Origin: Rhodococcus jostii RHA1
GTDB lineage: Bacteria > Actinomycetota > Actinomycetes > Mycobacteriales > Mycobacteriaceae
NCBI RefSeq assembly: GCF_000014565.1
Contig: NC_008268.1
Coordinates: 124,001-188,000, forward strand
DNA: 64,000 bases
Reading direction: 5' to 3'
Under the pieces are notes generated by a model. The model made no database searches and was not told where the DNA came from. It was given only the letters and a program-made list of their open reading frames with translations. A program made the position numbers and the translations under genes. Shown here piece after piece: positions 1 to 8,115 of the stretch (the stretch's first letter is position 1; each line of letters opens with the position of its first letter).

Positions 1-27
1 GACACCATCCGCGAGAACCGCGGATAG

Positions 28-504
28 GCGGTGCGATCGATCGACGCCACCCACACACCCCAGAGATACGATCACCAACATGACGTGAGCGACACTAACC
101 GGCCCCCGCTCGACAGGCACTTGATCACCCCGATACCAGCATCGAGAAATCCCGAGTGGCCCGTTTCTGCCGTACTCCGGCCGACCCCGCCCTACCCCGG
201 CATCGGCCTGAAGGCCTCAGCGTCTAAGCAGTCCGAACAGGTTTTGAACGAGTCGAGAGGTGCAGACAGGGTCCCACTACCCCGACGCCGTGCGGCGACC
301 ACCTGAATTCGGGTAATATCGGCGTTCCGTCCGAGCCAGAGTCTTACCCATCGAATTATTGGGAAACTGATGCGGCGATTTCCGACGAGCCTGCAGGAGT
401 CGCAGATGGTGGGAATGCCACGAGCTGCTTACGTGTCCTCCCCCACACCAGGCACGCCCATGCCGCCGAGTCCACCACTCCCCCGCAGAACGCAACTACA
501 GGCT
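28..504. other. Non-coding stretch at left edge
   Basis: No open frame here has a recognisable protein, a convincing ribosome binding site or actinobacterial third-position GC bias. A frame entering from the left edge closes with TAG at 25-27, so a plus-strand gene may end there, but eight codons cannot identify it. A perfect 7-bp inverted repeat (7-13 with 19-25) overlaps those codons. The rest looks like the spacer downstream of the corA 3' end. Confidence 0.5.
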
Positions 505-1488
505 TCAGAACCAGCCTTTACGCTTCGCCCAGACGAGTAGTGCCCCGGACATCGCGAGCATCACGAGCACGATCGCGGCAACCGAGAGCCATTGCGTCCG
601 TTCGTTCACGATCACATTCATGCCGATGATCGAAGACAACGCCGTGATCGGCAACGTGACGGCCGCGATGACGGCGAGTCGCTCGGCGGCAATGGTCATT
701 TTGGTGTTCGTGCGTGCCTGGTAGAACTCGATCGTGCCCTGGAGGTAGTCCTTCTGGCCCTTGGCCATCACGGTCAGATGCTGGAACTGGTCGACCGCGT
801 CTAGGAGGAGGTCCTGCCCCTTGCCGGCGCCGAACGCCTCGATGGTGACCATGCGGCCGTAGACCTCTCGGCTCAGCGCGGCCATGGTGCCGACCGTGAG
901 CAGACCGTGTCGGACCCGGAACATCTCGTCGAGAAAGGTTTCCGGATTACCGAGGTGCCCGCCGGTGACCTGTTGCTCGAGCTTCCACACGTCCTTGGTC
1001 AACTCGGCGGTGTACGCCCGCATCCGAGCCGTCAATGCGGCGAGCACTGCGAAGGACAACTCGAATGCGTTGCTCGGCTGCAACTTTCCCGACTTCAACC
1101 GGCCCAGCACCGCATTCACCTCGACCATTGCGGTCGCGGGATCGATCGCTGGATTCACCGGGCCGTGCACGGTGACCAGGTACCGGCCGCCGATGAACTG
1201 GTCCAGTTCGACGTAGTGCACGTGCCCGTGCGCTCCCGACTGCGGCGCGTGCAGAACCACGAAGAAGTGGTCCTCATACCTGTGCACCTTCGGCACCTGA
1301 TTGCGGTTCATCGAATCCCGCACGGCGAGAGGATGGAAGCCGAAAATCGTGGTCAATGCGTCGTTCGCCTGCTCGTCCCAGGTCGGGACATCCACCCAGA
1401 CCAATCCGTCGGGCCGGTCGAGCAACGCCCTCAGTTCTGTCACCGCACACGAACGCACATCGTCACGGGAGATGAAGCGGACGTCCAT
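505..1488 (-). CDS. corA: CorA-family Mg2+/Co2+ transporter
   Basis: This is a 327-residue CorA-type divalent cation channel of the inner membrane, expected to import Mg2+. The large N-terminal part is the cytoplasmic funnel domain. The family signature GMN sits in IIGMNVIV at about residue 290, at the end of the first membrane helix. A second hydrophobic helix (about residues 301-320) follows, and the protein ends in the basic tail KRKGWF, the usual CorA topology and length. The ATG start is preceded by GAGGAGG at a good distance. The gene is divergent from the NYN-type gene at 1574, with 85 bp between the starts. It could instead be a Zn2+-exporting ZntB-like member; the GMN motif alone cannot separate them. 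Confidence 0.9.
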   Translation of the reverse strand: MDVRFISRDDVRSCAVTELRALLDRPDGLVWVDVPTWDEQANDALTTIFGFHPLAVRDSMNRNQVPKVHRYEDHFFVVLHAPQSGAHGHVHYVELDQFIGGRYLVTVHGPVNPAIDPATAMVEVNAVLGRLKSGKLQPSNAFELSFAVLAALTARMRAYTAELTKDVWKLEQQVTGGHLGNPETFLDEMFRVRHGLLTVGTMAALSREVYGRMVTIEAFGAGKGQDLLLDAVDQFQHLTVMAKGQKDYLQGTIEFYQARTNTKMTIAAERLAVIAAVTLPITALSSIIGMNVIVNERTQWLSVAAIVLVMLAMSGALLVWAKRKGWF

Positions 1489-1573
1489 ATCGGCCTCCTC
1501 TCCACGACGGACAGACCGTCTCCTCTGTCATAGCACCCACACGGGGTGTGCGAGGAGAGAGGAGACTGAGGGC

Positions 1574-1984
1574 GTGGTTGACGACAAAATTGCGCTGGTT
1601 GTGGTGGATGCTGCGAACGTCGTCGGCTCGCGACCCGACGGTTGGTGGCGTGATCGTGCCGGTGCGGCCCGACAATTGCTCGCCAAGCTCGGCACCCTCG
1701 AACAGCGCCTGGACCGGCCGGCCGAGGTGGTGGTCGTCCTCGAGGGCGCGGCGAAGGCCGCGGTCACCGGTGAGACCAACCCGGAATTCGAGGGTCTGCA
1801 CGTGGTGTCGGCGCCCGGTTCGGGCGACGACGCGATCGTCGATGTGGTGGCCGCAGCCGCCGAGGAGGACGGCGACCGGCCGATCACCGTCGTCACCGCA
1901 GACCGAGAACTCCGCGACCGAGTCGAGGCGCTCGGGGCCACCACGATCGGTCCGCGCTGGCTCCTGGACCGCATCAACACCTAG
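1574..1984 (+). CDS. NYN/PIN-like domain protein (putative small RNase)
   Basis: This 136-residue protein starts at GTG 1574, about 9 nt after GGAG in a purine-rich run. It opens with a hydrophobic strand and an acidic residue (ALVVVDAANVVGS), has a second strand with VVVVLEGAAK, then the acidic stretches GSGDDAIVD and TVVTADRELRDRV. It ends with LGATTIGPRWLLDRI. This order of aspartates (D-AN, GDD, TADRE) fits the NYN/PIN-like fold of small metal-dependent nucleases (family knowledge). RNA cleavage is inferred only. The stop codon lies in a CTAG palindrome shared with the stop of the convergent oxidoreductase gene. Confidence 0.7.
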   Translation: MVDDKIALVVVDAANVVGSRPDGWWRDRAGAARQLLAKLGTLEQRLDRPAEVVVVLEGAAKAAVTGETNPEFEGLHVVSAPGSGDDAIVDVVAAAAEEDGDRPITVVTADRELRDRVEALGATTIGPRWLLDRINT

Positions 1985-3603
1985 CGGTGGTGCGGCGACC
2001 GCTTACCGTCGGGGGTGACCACGAGGTCGAGGATGCGGCCGCGGACCTTCCGCCGCACCAACCCCCACCGCCCGTGGTCGGCCAGGGCGGCACGGGCCGC
2101 GTTGTACCCACACATACCGTGGACGCCGCCGCCCGGATGGGCGGCCGAGCTGGCCAGGTACAGCCGGTCGATGGACGTGTAGGGCCCGGACGAACCTGGG
2201 GTCGGGCGGAAGACGAGCTGCTGGTACAGCTGGGCGGTGCCGCCGTTGACGGCGCCGCCGTGCAGGTTCGCGTTGCTCGCCTCGAGGTCACCCGGACGCT
2301 GCACATTGCGCCCCACCACCCGCTCGGCGAACCCCGGCGCATGCGATTCGAGCATCGCGTCCACTCGGTGCGCCAGCAACTCGGCCGATTCGTCGTCCGT
2401 GATTCCCCGCGGAAGATGCGTGTAAGCCCAGGCGCTTTCGGTTCCCTCGGGCGAACGGCTGGGGTCCGACGTCGTCATCTGACCGAACAGCAGGAACGGG
2501 TCTGTCGGGATCACGCCTGTGGTCAGGTCGGCCATCCACCGGACCAGTCCGTTGTCGTCGGCGCCCAGATGCACCGTTCCGGCGGATTCGAGGCTCCGCG
2601 ACCGCCACGGAATCTTGCGGTCGAGAGCGTAGTTCACCTTGACGACGGGGGTATCCCACTCGAACTTCTCGAGGTCTGCACGGACACCGGCGGGGACCAC
2701 GGAGGAATCCAGCAGCCGTCCGTAGAGTGCGGGCGCGGAGACATCGGCGAGCACCGCGCGCTTGACCAGATAACGGTCGCCGCCCGCCGTCCGAACCTCT
2801 GTCGCCACTCCCCCGGTTGCCTCGATCGACGTCACCTCCTCGCCGCACCGAATTTCCGCGCCGTTTCGTCTCGCTCGTTCCGCCATTGCGGCGGAGAGGG
2901 CGCCGGCCCCACCGACCGGGACGACGTACCCGTCGTCCTGCGCGAGCATGGTCAGGAGATATCCCATGACTCCGCTCCCCGGTGCGTCGACCGGTGTGTC
3001 GGCGTGCATTGCGTTGCCCAGCAACAGCACCCGGGCGGATTCGCCGTCGAACAACTCGTGCGTCATCCGGCGTGCGGGCAGCATGAGGAAGCGGACGAGC
3101 CGGAGGGCTTCCGCGGTGCCGAGCTGCGACAACAGTCGCCGCGGTCCACGGACGGGAGGAAACGGGCTGAACAGGGTGTCGAGGAACGGTTCCTTCACGT
3201 CCTTCCACTGCTCGAAGAGCCGGAGCCACGCCTGTCCGTCCCCCGGTTGCCTGCGCTCGAGGTCGGCGGCGGTGTCGGTCGGATCCCGGTGGATCAGTGG
3301 GGCATCGTCGTCGTGCGGGTGCCTGGGGTGCCCGACCGCGGCGGGCGCCTGACTCCATCGCAGACCGACACCTTCGAGGTCGAGGTGCCGGATCGCCGGC
3401 GACACCGCAGCCAGGGGATAGAACGCACTGAACAGGTCGGTGCGGAAACCAGGGAAGAGCTCGGCCGACCTGACGGCGCCACCCGGTTCGGGTTGTTGTT
3501 CGAGAAGTACGACGTCCCAGCCGGCCTCCGCCAGGGTGGCCGTTGCGGCGAGACCATTGGGCCCGGCCCCGATGACGACGGCGTCGACAGTCCGCACTGT
3601 CAC
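1981..3603 (-). CDS. FAD-dependent oxidoreductase, phytoene-desaturase-like
   Basis: This 540-residue flavoprotein begins with the dinucleotide-binding motif VVIGAGPNGLAATATLAEAG (residues about 10-29), followed by an acidic residue (LLEQQPEPGGAVRS) as in the CrtI/PYROXD2 group of amine-oxidase-like desaturases. The C-terminal region has LYLASSAAHPGGGVHGMCG, the typical second FAD-contact segment of this group. Carotenoid desaturation is not implied: PYROXD2-type members are common in actinobacteria without carotenoid genes, and none are seen here. The start is GTG at 3603, 4 nt after the stop of the SRPBCC gene, so the two are likely co-transcribed. The stop overlaps the convergent NYN gene by 4 bp. 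Confidence 0.85.
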   Translation of the reverse strand: MTVRTVDAVVIGAGPNGLAATATLAEAGWDVVLLEQQPEPGGAVRSAELFPGFRTDLFSAFYPLAAVSPAIRHLDLEGVGLRWSQAPAAVGHPRHPHDDDAPLIHRDPTDTAADLERRQPGDGQAWLRLFEQWKDVKEPFLDTLFSPFPPVRGPRRLLSQLGTAEALRLVRFLMLPARRMTHELFDGESARVLLLGNAMHADTPVDAPGSGVMGYLLTMLAQDDGYVVPVGGAGALSAAMAERARRNGAEIRCGEEVTSIEATGGVATEVRTAGGDRYLVKRAVLADVSAPALYGRLLDSSVVPAGVRADLEKFEWDTPVVKVNYALDRKIPWRSRSLESAGTVHLGADDNGLVRWMADLTTGVIPTDPFLLFGQMTTSDPSRSPEGTESAWAYTHLPRGITDDESAELLAHRVDAMLESHAPGFAERVVGRNVQRPGDLEASNANLHGGAVNGGTAQLYQQLVFRPTPGSSGPYTSIDRLYLASSAAHPGGGVHGMCGYNAARAALADHGRWGLVRRKVRGRILDLVVTPDGKRSPHHR

Positions 3604-3607
3604 GGCG

Positions 3608-4051
3608 TCAGGGTTTCGTGTTTCGCTCGGCCAGGAACGAGAGCCGGCGTAGACATTCCAGGTTGCGCGGGAGGACCGCGAGGTCTTGCGCCGTCTGCGG
3701 AACCCACTTCAACGGTACGGAGGCTGCTGCCTCCGACATGCGGAGGTGGCAGCCGGATTCACGCGGCTCGAGTCGCAGTCGCACGACAGCCTTCGTGGGC
3801 GTCACCTGGGCGAGCAGCCGAAGTTCACGATTCTCTTCGGCGAAGAGGACCTCGGTGGAGTCGTCGATCAACGCGGGCCAGGCGCCGACGGAATGGTGCA
3901 GACGGCTCCCGACGGCGGGCCATTCGGCGGAGACGGCACGCATGCGTGACGCCCCGACCACCCAGGACGGGTACAGCCACCCGTTGGCGAGAACGGACCA
4001 CACGTCCGACACCGACGCCGACGTGTCGTGTTGTGCCTCGATGACGACCAC
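3608..4051 (-). CDS. SRPBCC-family (START-like) small protein
   Basis: This 147-residue protein has the polyketide-cyclase/START-like pattern: an N-terminal strand, then a helix with SVSDVWSVLANGWLYPSWVVG, several strands, and a long C-terminal helix (NLECLRRLSFLAE). Such folds bind hydrophobic ligands in a deep cavity; the ligand here is unknown. The chosen start is GTG at 4051, because the fold begins directly after it. A purine-rich GAAGGA abuts the codon, which is closer than usual, so a slightly upstream GTG is possible. It is 4 nt from the downstream FAD oxidoreductase, suggesting that the cavity protein may carry or protect that enzyme's lipophilic substrate (inference). Confidence 0.8.
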   Translation of the reverse strand: MVVIEAQHDTSASVSDVWSVLANGWLYPSWVVGASRMRAVSAEWPAVGSRLHHSVGAWPALIDDSTEVLFAEENRELRLLAQVTPTKAVVRLRLEPRESGCHLRMSEAAASVPLKWVPQTAQDLAVLPRNLECLRRLSFLAERNTKP

Positions 4052-4129
4052 TCCTTCGAATGAGTACCTGACGGACTCTCCGCGCTTACCCACGTTCACC
4101 ACATCGAAAACTGTGGTTTGCTCGAGCCT

Positions 4130-4819
4130 ATGTCTGCGAAATCCCCGTCCACCGCCCGAGCAGTGCTGTTCGACGTCGACGGCACCCTGGTCGACTCCAA
4201 CTACCTGCACGTGCGAGCGTGGCAGCGGGCCTTCCGGGAGGTCGGGCACGACGTGGACGCGTGGCGGGTGCACCGTGCGATCGGACTGGATTCGTCGCTT
4301 CTCCTGCAATCGCTTCTCGGTGACGACGCGGACGAGCTCGGGGACCGCGCGAAGGATCTCCACACGACGTACTACCTCGGCGCGCGGGACAGCATGCGGC
4401 CGCTGTCCGGGGCACGGGAACTGATCCGGGAACTGCACGGGCGCGGTGTGCAGGTCGTCCTCGCCACCTCCGCCCCCGAGGAGGAACTCGACGTGCTGCG
4501 GGAGATCTTGTCGGTCGACTCGTACATCGCTCACACGACGTCGTCCGAGGACGTCGATCAGGCCAAGCCGGATCCTGGGGTGGTTCGCGCCGCGATGGAC
4601 CGCGCGTCCACGTCGCCCGACACTGCCGTGATGGTGGGCGACGCCGTGTGGGACGGCAAGGCGGCCTCGCGGGCCGGCGTCACCTTCGTCGGACTCCTCA
4701 GTGGGGGCATTTCCCGCGCCGACTTGACGGAGGCCGGCGCGGCGGCGGTGTTCGAGGACGCACAGGACCTGCTGGACAACCTCGAGTCCAGTCCGCTGGC
4801 GAAGCTGCTGGTGTCCTAG
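4130..4819 (+). CDS. HAD-superfamily phosphatase
   Basis: This 229-residue HAD hydrolase of the phosphoglycolate-phosphatase/beta-phosphoglucomutase class contains all four motifs. Motif I is VLFDVDGTLVDSN near residue 10, with nucleophile and acid/base aspartates. Motif II is the Ser in LATSAPEEEL. Motif III is the Lys in AKPDPGVV, and motif IV is VMVGDAVWDGKAA. An alpha-helical cap lies between motifs I and II. The substrate cannot be told from sequence. ATG 4130 was chosen over an in-frame TTG at 4118. No Shine-Dalgarno is visible, so the message may be leaderless. The stop shares a CTAG palindrome with the stop of the convergent small gene. Confidence 0.88.
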   Translation: MSAKSPSTARAVLFDVDGTLVDSNYLHVRAWQRAFREVGHDVDAWRVHRAIGLDSSLLLQSLLGDDADELGDRAKDLHTTYYLGARDSMRPLSGARELIRELHGRGVQVVLATSAPEEELDVLREILSVDSYIAHTTSSEDVDQAKPDPGVVRAAMDRASTSPDTAVMVGDAVWDGKAASRAGVTFVGLLSGGISRADLTEAGAAAVFEDAQDLLDNLESSPLAKLLVS

Positions 4820-5046
4820 ACGCCGCGCGACGACCACGCCTGCGCAATCTCGGGATACGCCTCGGCGATCTCGTCGACACGCTCGTCGGTCGCGGTGTCC
4901 ATCTCGGCCCGGTGGCGCTGCGCTGTGACCAACGGACTCTCCGATCCCGCGGATCCCGAACCACCGGCAGGCGCGTCCGCCTCCCATTCGTGGATCACTT
5001 CGTCGAGGCGTAGTGCGACGAATTCCTTCTTGCTCTCAGCCATCAT
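4816..5046 (-). CDS. Small hydrophilic conserved-type protein
   Basis: This 76-residue acidic protein opens MMAESKKEFVALRLDEVI, has a Gly/Ser-rich middle and ends with a helical segment (DERVDEIAEAYPEIAQAW). It has no membrane segment and no known catalytic motif. AAGGAA lies a few bases before the first ATG, supporting a real start. It follows the ndh gene on the same strand with a 34-bp gap and may be co-transcribed with it. The function is not recognised. Confidence 0.6.
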   Translation of the reverse strand: MMAESKKEFVALRLDEVIHEWEADAPAGGSGSAGSESPLVTAQRHRAEMDTATDERVDEIAEAYPEIAQAWSSRGV

Positions 5047-5080
5047 CGGTTCCTTAGTTGCGTTCGCAGGCGGCGTGCTC

Positions 5081-6403
5081 TCAGTGCTGCGCTCCTACGC
5101 CCTCGCCCGCCGCGAACCGCGATTCCGAATCGGTGACCAGTCCGATCGACACGAGTGGGCGGGGGAAGAGCAGATCGGTGAGATAGGCGAGGGCGACCGC
5201 CCAGCGATTGGCCGTGTTCGGCATGGCGTACAGGTGGTAGGCGCGCGTGACCACCTTCGCGAGGAACCCCGACAGCTGGATGCCGAGAGGGTTCGCGACG
5301 GCGAACCCCGGGCCGAGATCCACGACGAGACCCATGTCGCGGTGGCCGTACGGTTTCGGGTCGCCGACGCCCAGGCTGGCCGCGACGTTACGGGCCAGGG
5401 TCTGCCCTTGCCGGACGGCGTGCTGGGCGGTGGGTGGGGTGATCGACCCGCTGTTCCTCGGATCGGGAACAGCCGCGGCGTCGCCGCCCGCGAAGACGTC
5501 GGGATGCCCGTCCACCGAGAGGTCGGGGCGGACCGTCAACCTTCCCTTCTCGGTGGGTAATCCGAGCGTGTCGATGAGCGGGCTTGCGGTCACGCCCGTC
5601 ACCCAGGCGACGGTGCGGGTGGGGATCACGGTGCCGTCGTCGAGCGTGACGTGTTCGGGTCCGAGTTCGGTCAGCGTGGTTTCCAGTCGCACGTCGATGC
5701 CGCGGGAGCGCAGCACGTCCAACACCTTGCCGCCCAGCTTCTCGCCCACCTCCGGCATCACCGTGTCGGCGGCGTCGAGCAGCAGGAACCGGATCTTCGC
5801 GGGGTCGAGGTTTCGCCGCGCGGCCGCCTCGTCGGCGAGGGCGCGCAGTTGGGCGGTGAGTTCCGTGCCCGCGTAGGACGCCCCCACCACGACGACCGTC
5901 CGGCGGGCGTCGGCGACCGAAGGGTCGGTGTCCCGCTCTGCGAGTTCGATCTGGGTGAGCAGCTGGTCGCGGAAGTACAGCGCCTCGGCCGGCGTCTTGA
6001 GTCCCCTGGCGTGCTCGGCGAGACCGGGAATGTCGAACAGGCGGGTCACCGACCCCGGGGTGAGCACCACCCGGTCCCAGGCCACGTCCTCGACACCGTG
6101 CTCGCAGTCGGTCACGTGCACGGTGCGGGCCTCGAAGTCGACGGAATCGACGTTGCCCTTCACCAGTTCGACGTTCGGCAGCGCCTCGGCCAGCGGAACC
6201 GTGACGAACCGTGCGTCCAGGATTCCGCCCGCCACCTCGGGCAGGAGCGGTGTGTAGAGCATGTAGTCGTGCGCCGAGATCAGGGTGATGCGGGTATCGG
6301 TCCCCCGGAGGCGACGCGTGAGAGCGCGTGCGCATTCGAATCCGGCGAAGCCGCTTCCCACCACGACGATGCGAGTTGGCTCTCCAGCTGATTCGTTGGT
6401 CAT
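5081..6403 (-). CDS. ndh: Type II NADH dehydrogenase (NDH-2)
   Basis: This 440-residue FAD enzyme transfers electrons from NADH to menaquinone at the inner face of the membrane without pumping protons. Two Rossmann motifs are visible: VVVGSGFAGFECA near residue 15 for FAD and VVVGASYAGTELTA near residue 170 for NADH. GGDAA near residue 330 closes the FAD site. The quinone-site region contains PPTAQHAVRQG, as in NDH-2 enzymes. The C-terminal part carries hydrophobic and aromatic segments (LAKVVTRAYHLYAMP) expected to act as the membrane anchor. The ATG at 6403 directly precedes MTNESAGEPTRIVVVG. It is divergent from the DUF4235 gene, with a 131-bp shared upstream region. Confidence 0.88.
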   Translation of the reverse strand: MTNESAGEPTRIVVVGSGFAGFECARALTRRLRGTDTRITLISAHDYMLYTPLLPEVAGGILDARFVTVPLAEALPNVELVKGNVDSVDFEARTVHVTDCEHGVEDVAWDRVVLTPGSVTRLFDIPGLAEHARGLKTPAEALYFRDQLLTQIELAERDTDPSVADARRTVVVVGASYAGTELTAQLRALADEAAARRNLDPAKIRFLLLDAADTVMPEVGEKLGGKVLDVLRSRGIDVRLETTLTELGPEHVTLDDGTVIPTRTVAWVTGVTASPLIDTLGLPTEKGRLTVRPDLSVDGHPDVFAGGDAAAVPDPRNSGSITPPTAQHAVRQGQTLARNVAASLGVGDPKPYGHRDMGLVVDLGPGFAVANPLGIQLSGFLAKVVTRAYHLYAMPNTANRWAVALAYLTDLLFPRPLVSIGLVTDSESRFAAGEGVGAQH

Positions 6404-6534
6404 ACAGAACACTGTCCCCAACCCGGCGTCGAACCAAACAACACCGGCGGCGCGGCATCGCGGTGTGAGGACGGCGAATACGGGTACTCGCCGTACGAGA
6501 GCGATCGACGGGATCGAATGCGAAGGGCGGGAAC

Positions 6535-6804
6535 ATGAGTGCCGTGTCGAAGGCAATGTACAAACCGTTGGCGCTGGCCGCGAGTGTCGCCGGCGGAATC
6601 GCGGCAAGCGCGCTCTTCGGTCAGGTGTGGAAGCGCGTCGCCGGCGAAGCCGAGGCTCCCGACCCCAAGGATCTCTCACGCAGCACCCGCGAGGTGCTGA
6701 TCGCGGCGGCCGTGCAGGGCACCGTATTCGGCCTGGTCAAGGCAGCGGTAGACCGTGCAGGCGCGCAGGGATACCGGAAGCTGGCCCACGACGACCCCCG
6801 GTAG
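6535..6804 (+). CDS. DUF4235 small membrane protein
   Basis: This 89-residue protein has two hydrophobic helices, about residues 10-30 (LALAASVAGGIAASALFG) and 53-72 (LIAAAVQGTVFGLVKAAVD), joined by a loop with the family-typical VWKR and a Pro/Asp-rich connector. This matches DUF4235, a small actinobacterial membrane family of unknown function. GGGCGGGAAC just before the ATG supplies a ribosome binding site. The phoU-type gene follows after 39 bp on the same strand. Confidence 0.8.
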   Translation: MSAVSKAMYKPLALAASVAGGIAASALFGQVWKRVAGEAEAPDPKDLSRSTREVLIAAAVQGTVFGLVKAAVDRAGAQGYRKLAHDDPR

Positions 6805-6843
6805 ATCGAGGCAGTTGTCACAGAACACCCCTAGGCTGAGCCG

Positions 6844-7491
6844 ATGCGTACTCGTTTCGCGGAGAATCTCGACAGCCTGTCCGGCGATCTGGCCTCCATG
6901 TGCCGGCTGTCCGTTACCGCGATGTCGGAGGCGAGCGACGCACTGCTGCAGGCAGACCTCGAGCTCGCCGAGCACGTCATCGATGTGAGCGGCGAGCTCG
7001 ACGATGCCGCGGCGCACTGGGAGAAGCGTGCCTTCGCCCTGCTGGCGCTGCAGGCGCCGGTCGCGCACGACCTCCGGTTCATGGTCGGCGGCCTCCACAT
7101 CTCCGCGGATCTGCACCGCATGGGCGGTCTCGCGGTGCACATCGCGAAGATCGCGCGCCGACGGCATCCCGACCACGTCGTTCCCGACGAAGTCTTGGGC
7201 GTGTTCACCGAGATGGGCGCCGTCGCCGTCGCGCAGGCGAAGGAAACCGAGCAGGTTCTGCAGCACCGTGATCCCGAGCGCGCACGCGGTTTGCTGACGG
7301 CGGACGAGGCGATGGACGATCTCCATCGGAGCCTGTTCACGATCACCCAGGCCGAGGACTGGCCGCACGGTGTCCAGTCGGCCGTCGACATCACCCTGCT
7401 CGGCCGTTTCTACGAGCGGTTCTGCGACCACACGGTGGAGATCGGCAGGCGCGTCATCTTCCTCGAGACGGGCAGCCTGCCCGAACAGTGA
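6844..7491 (+). CDS. phoU: PhoU-type phosphate signalling protein
   Basis: This 215-residue all-helical protein is made of two PhoU repeats. The metal-binding signature of the second repeat is clear near the C-terminus (GRFYERFCDHTVEIGRR), and the first repeat has DLHRMGGLAVHIAK. PhoU proteins link the Pst phosphate ABC transporter to the PhoR/SenX3 sensor kinase and repress phosphate uptake when phosphate is plentiful (family knowledge). Mycobacteria carry two such paralogues (PhoY1/PhoY2). No pst or two-component gene lies in this window, so this is a detached copy. The ATG at 6844 aligns with the typical N-terminus MRTRFAENLDSL. Confidence 0.92.
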   Translation: MRTRFAENLDSLSGDLASMCRLSVTAMSEASDALLQADLELAEHVIDVSGELDDAAAHWEKRAFALLALQAPVAHDLRFMVGGLHISADLHRMGGLAVHIAKIARRRHPDHVVPDEVLGVFTEMGAVAVAQAKETEQVLQHRDPERARGLLTADEAMDDLHRSLFTITQAEDWPHGVQSAVDITLLGRFYERFCDHTVEIGRRVIFLETGSLPEQ

Positions 7492-7504
7492 GTGCGACGC
7501 CCGG

Positions 7505-8110
7505 TCAGCTCAACCCTTCCGCCGCGGCCACCGAGGGCACCGGACCCCGGGTGTAGACGTCGAGGTGGAAGTCCGCGTCCTGGTACGACCCGGCACGGTG
7601 GAGGCCGTCCGTCGCGGCGACCGTCTCGTGCACCGCGCGGCCGGTCTGCGGGTACTCGGGTACCGGATGCTGCCAGTGGACCGCCACGAGGGTGCCACCG
7701 ACTTCCAGGGCGTCGACAGCACGTCCGAGCGTGGTGGCGAGGTCGGCGGGTGTCAGGTAATACAGCACCTCACTGAGCACGACGAGGTCGAAGGCGCCGG
7801 GTGGCCACGGGTCGAGCAGCGATGCCCGGCCGAGTTCCACCCGGTCGGCCACTCCTTCGCGCCGCAGACGGTCCCGTGCGCTCTCCAGGGCGCGCGGAAC
7901 CACATCCGTTGCGACGACTCGGTCGCAACGCCGCGCCAGGTGCACCGTGAGGACGCCGATCGAACACCCCGGTTCGAACGCCCGCCGATAGTGCGGACGG
8001 GGCAGGGCCGCGAGAGTGAGCGCGTACTTGCGGCGCTCGTACCACCGCTCGTCGAAGCCCCACGGGTCCGCCGATTCCGCGTACATCGTCTCGAAGTAGC
8101 CGGGATCCAT
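7505..8110 (-). CDS. NodS-like SAM-dependent methyltransferase
   Basis: This 201-residue class I methyltransferase carries the NodS-type N-terminus (YFETMYAESADPWGFDERWYE), which precedes the SAM motif FEPGCSIGVLTVHLA and the acidic residue in VVATDVVPRAL. FDLVVLSEVLYYL is motif IV and VGGTLVAVHWQ is the post-motif strand. NodS enzymes N-methylate the free amine of a deacetylated amino sugar (family knowledge), which fits the preceding deacetylase gene. ATG 8110 has GGTGAG 5 nt upstream. GTG 8119 (overlapping the previous stop) and ATG 8131 are in-frame alternatives. It is the last gene of the GT2-ACAD-PIG-L-MT operon. Confidence 0.85.
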   Translation of the reverse strand: MDPGYFETMYAESADPWGFDERWYERRKYALTLAALPRPHYRRAFEPGCSIGVLTVHLARRCDRVVATDVVPRALESARDRLRREGVADRVELGRASLLDPWPPGAFDLVVLSEVLYYLTPADLATTLGRAVDALEVGGTLVAVHWQHPVPEYPQTGRAVHETVAATDGLHRAGSYQDADFHLDVYTRGPVPSVAAAEGLS

Positions 8111-8115
8111 TGCGC

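Noticed and set aside
1..27. Possible 3' end of a plus-strand gene closing with TAG at 25-27
   Set aside because: Only eight codons are visible, so the frame could be chance; mentioned in the left-edge note but not called.
31..306. 91-codon plus-strand open frame
   Set aside because: No ribosome binding site, no codon bias and no recognisable protein features.
1981..3603. Carotenoid phytoene desaturase (CrtI)
   Set aside because: The fold is shared, but no crtB/crtE or other carotenoid gene is nearby and the sequence fits the PYROXD2-like group better.
1987..4044. Long plus-strand frame of 685 codons opposite the FAD oxidoreductase
   Set aside because: It is the mirror of a well-supported minus-strand gene in high-GC DNA; Arg/Gly/His-rich with no domain.
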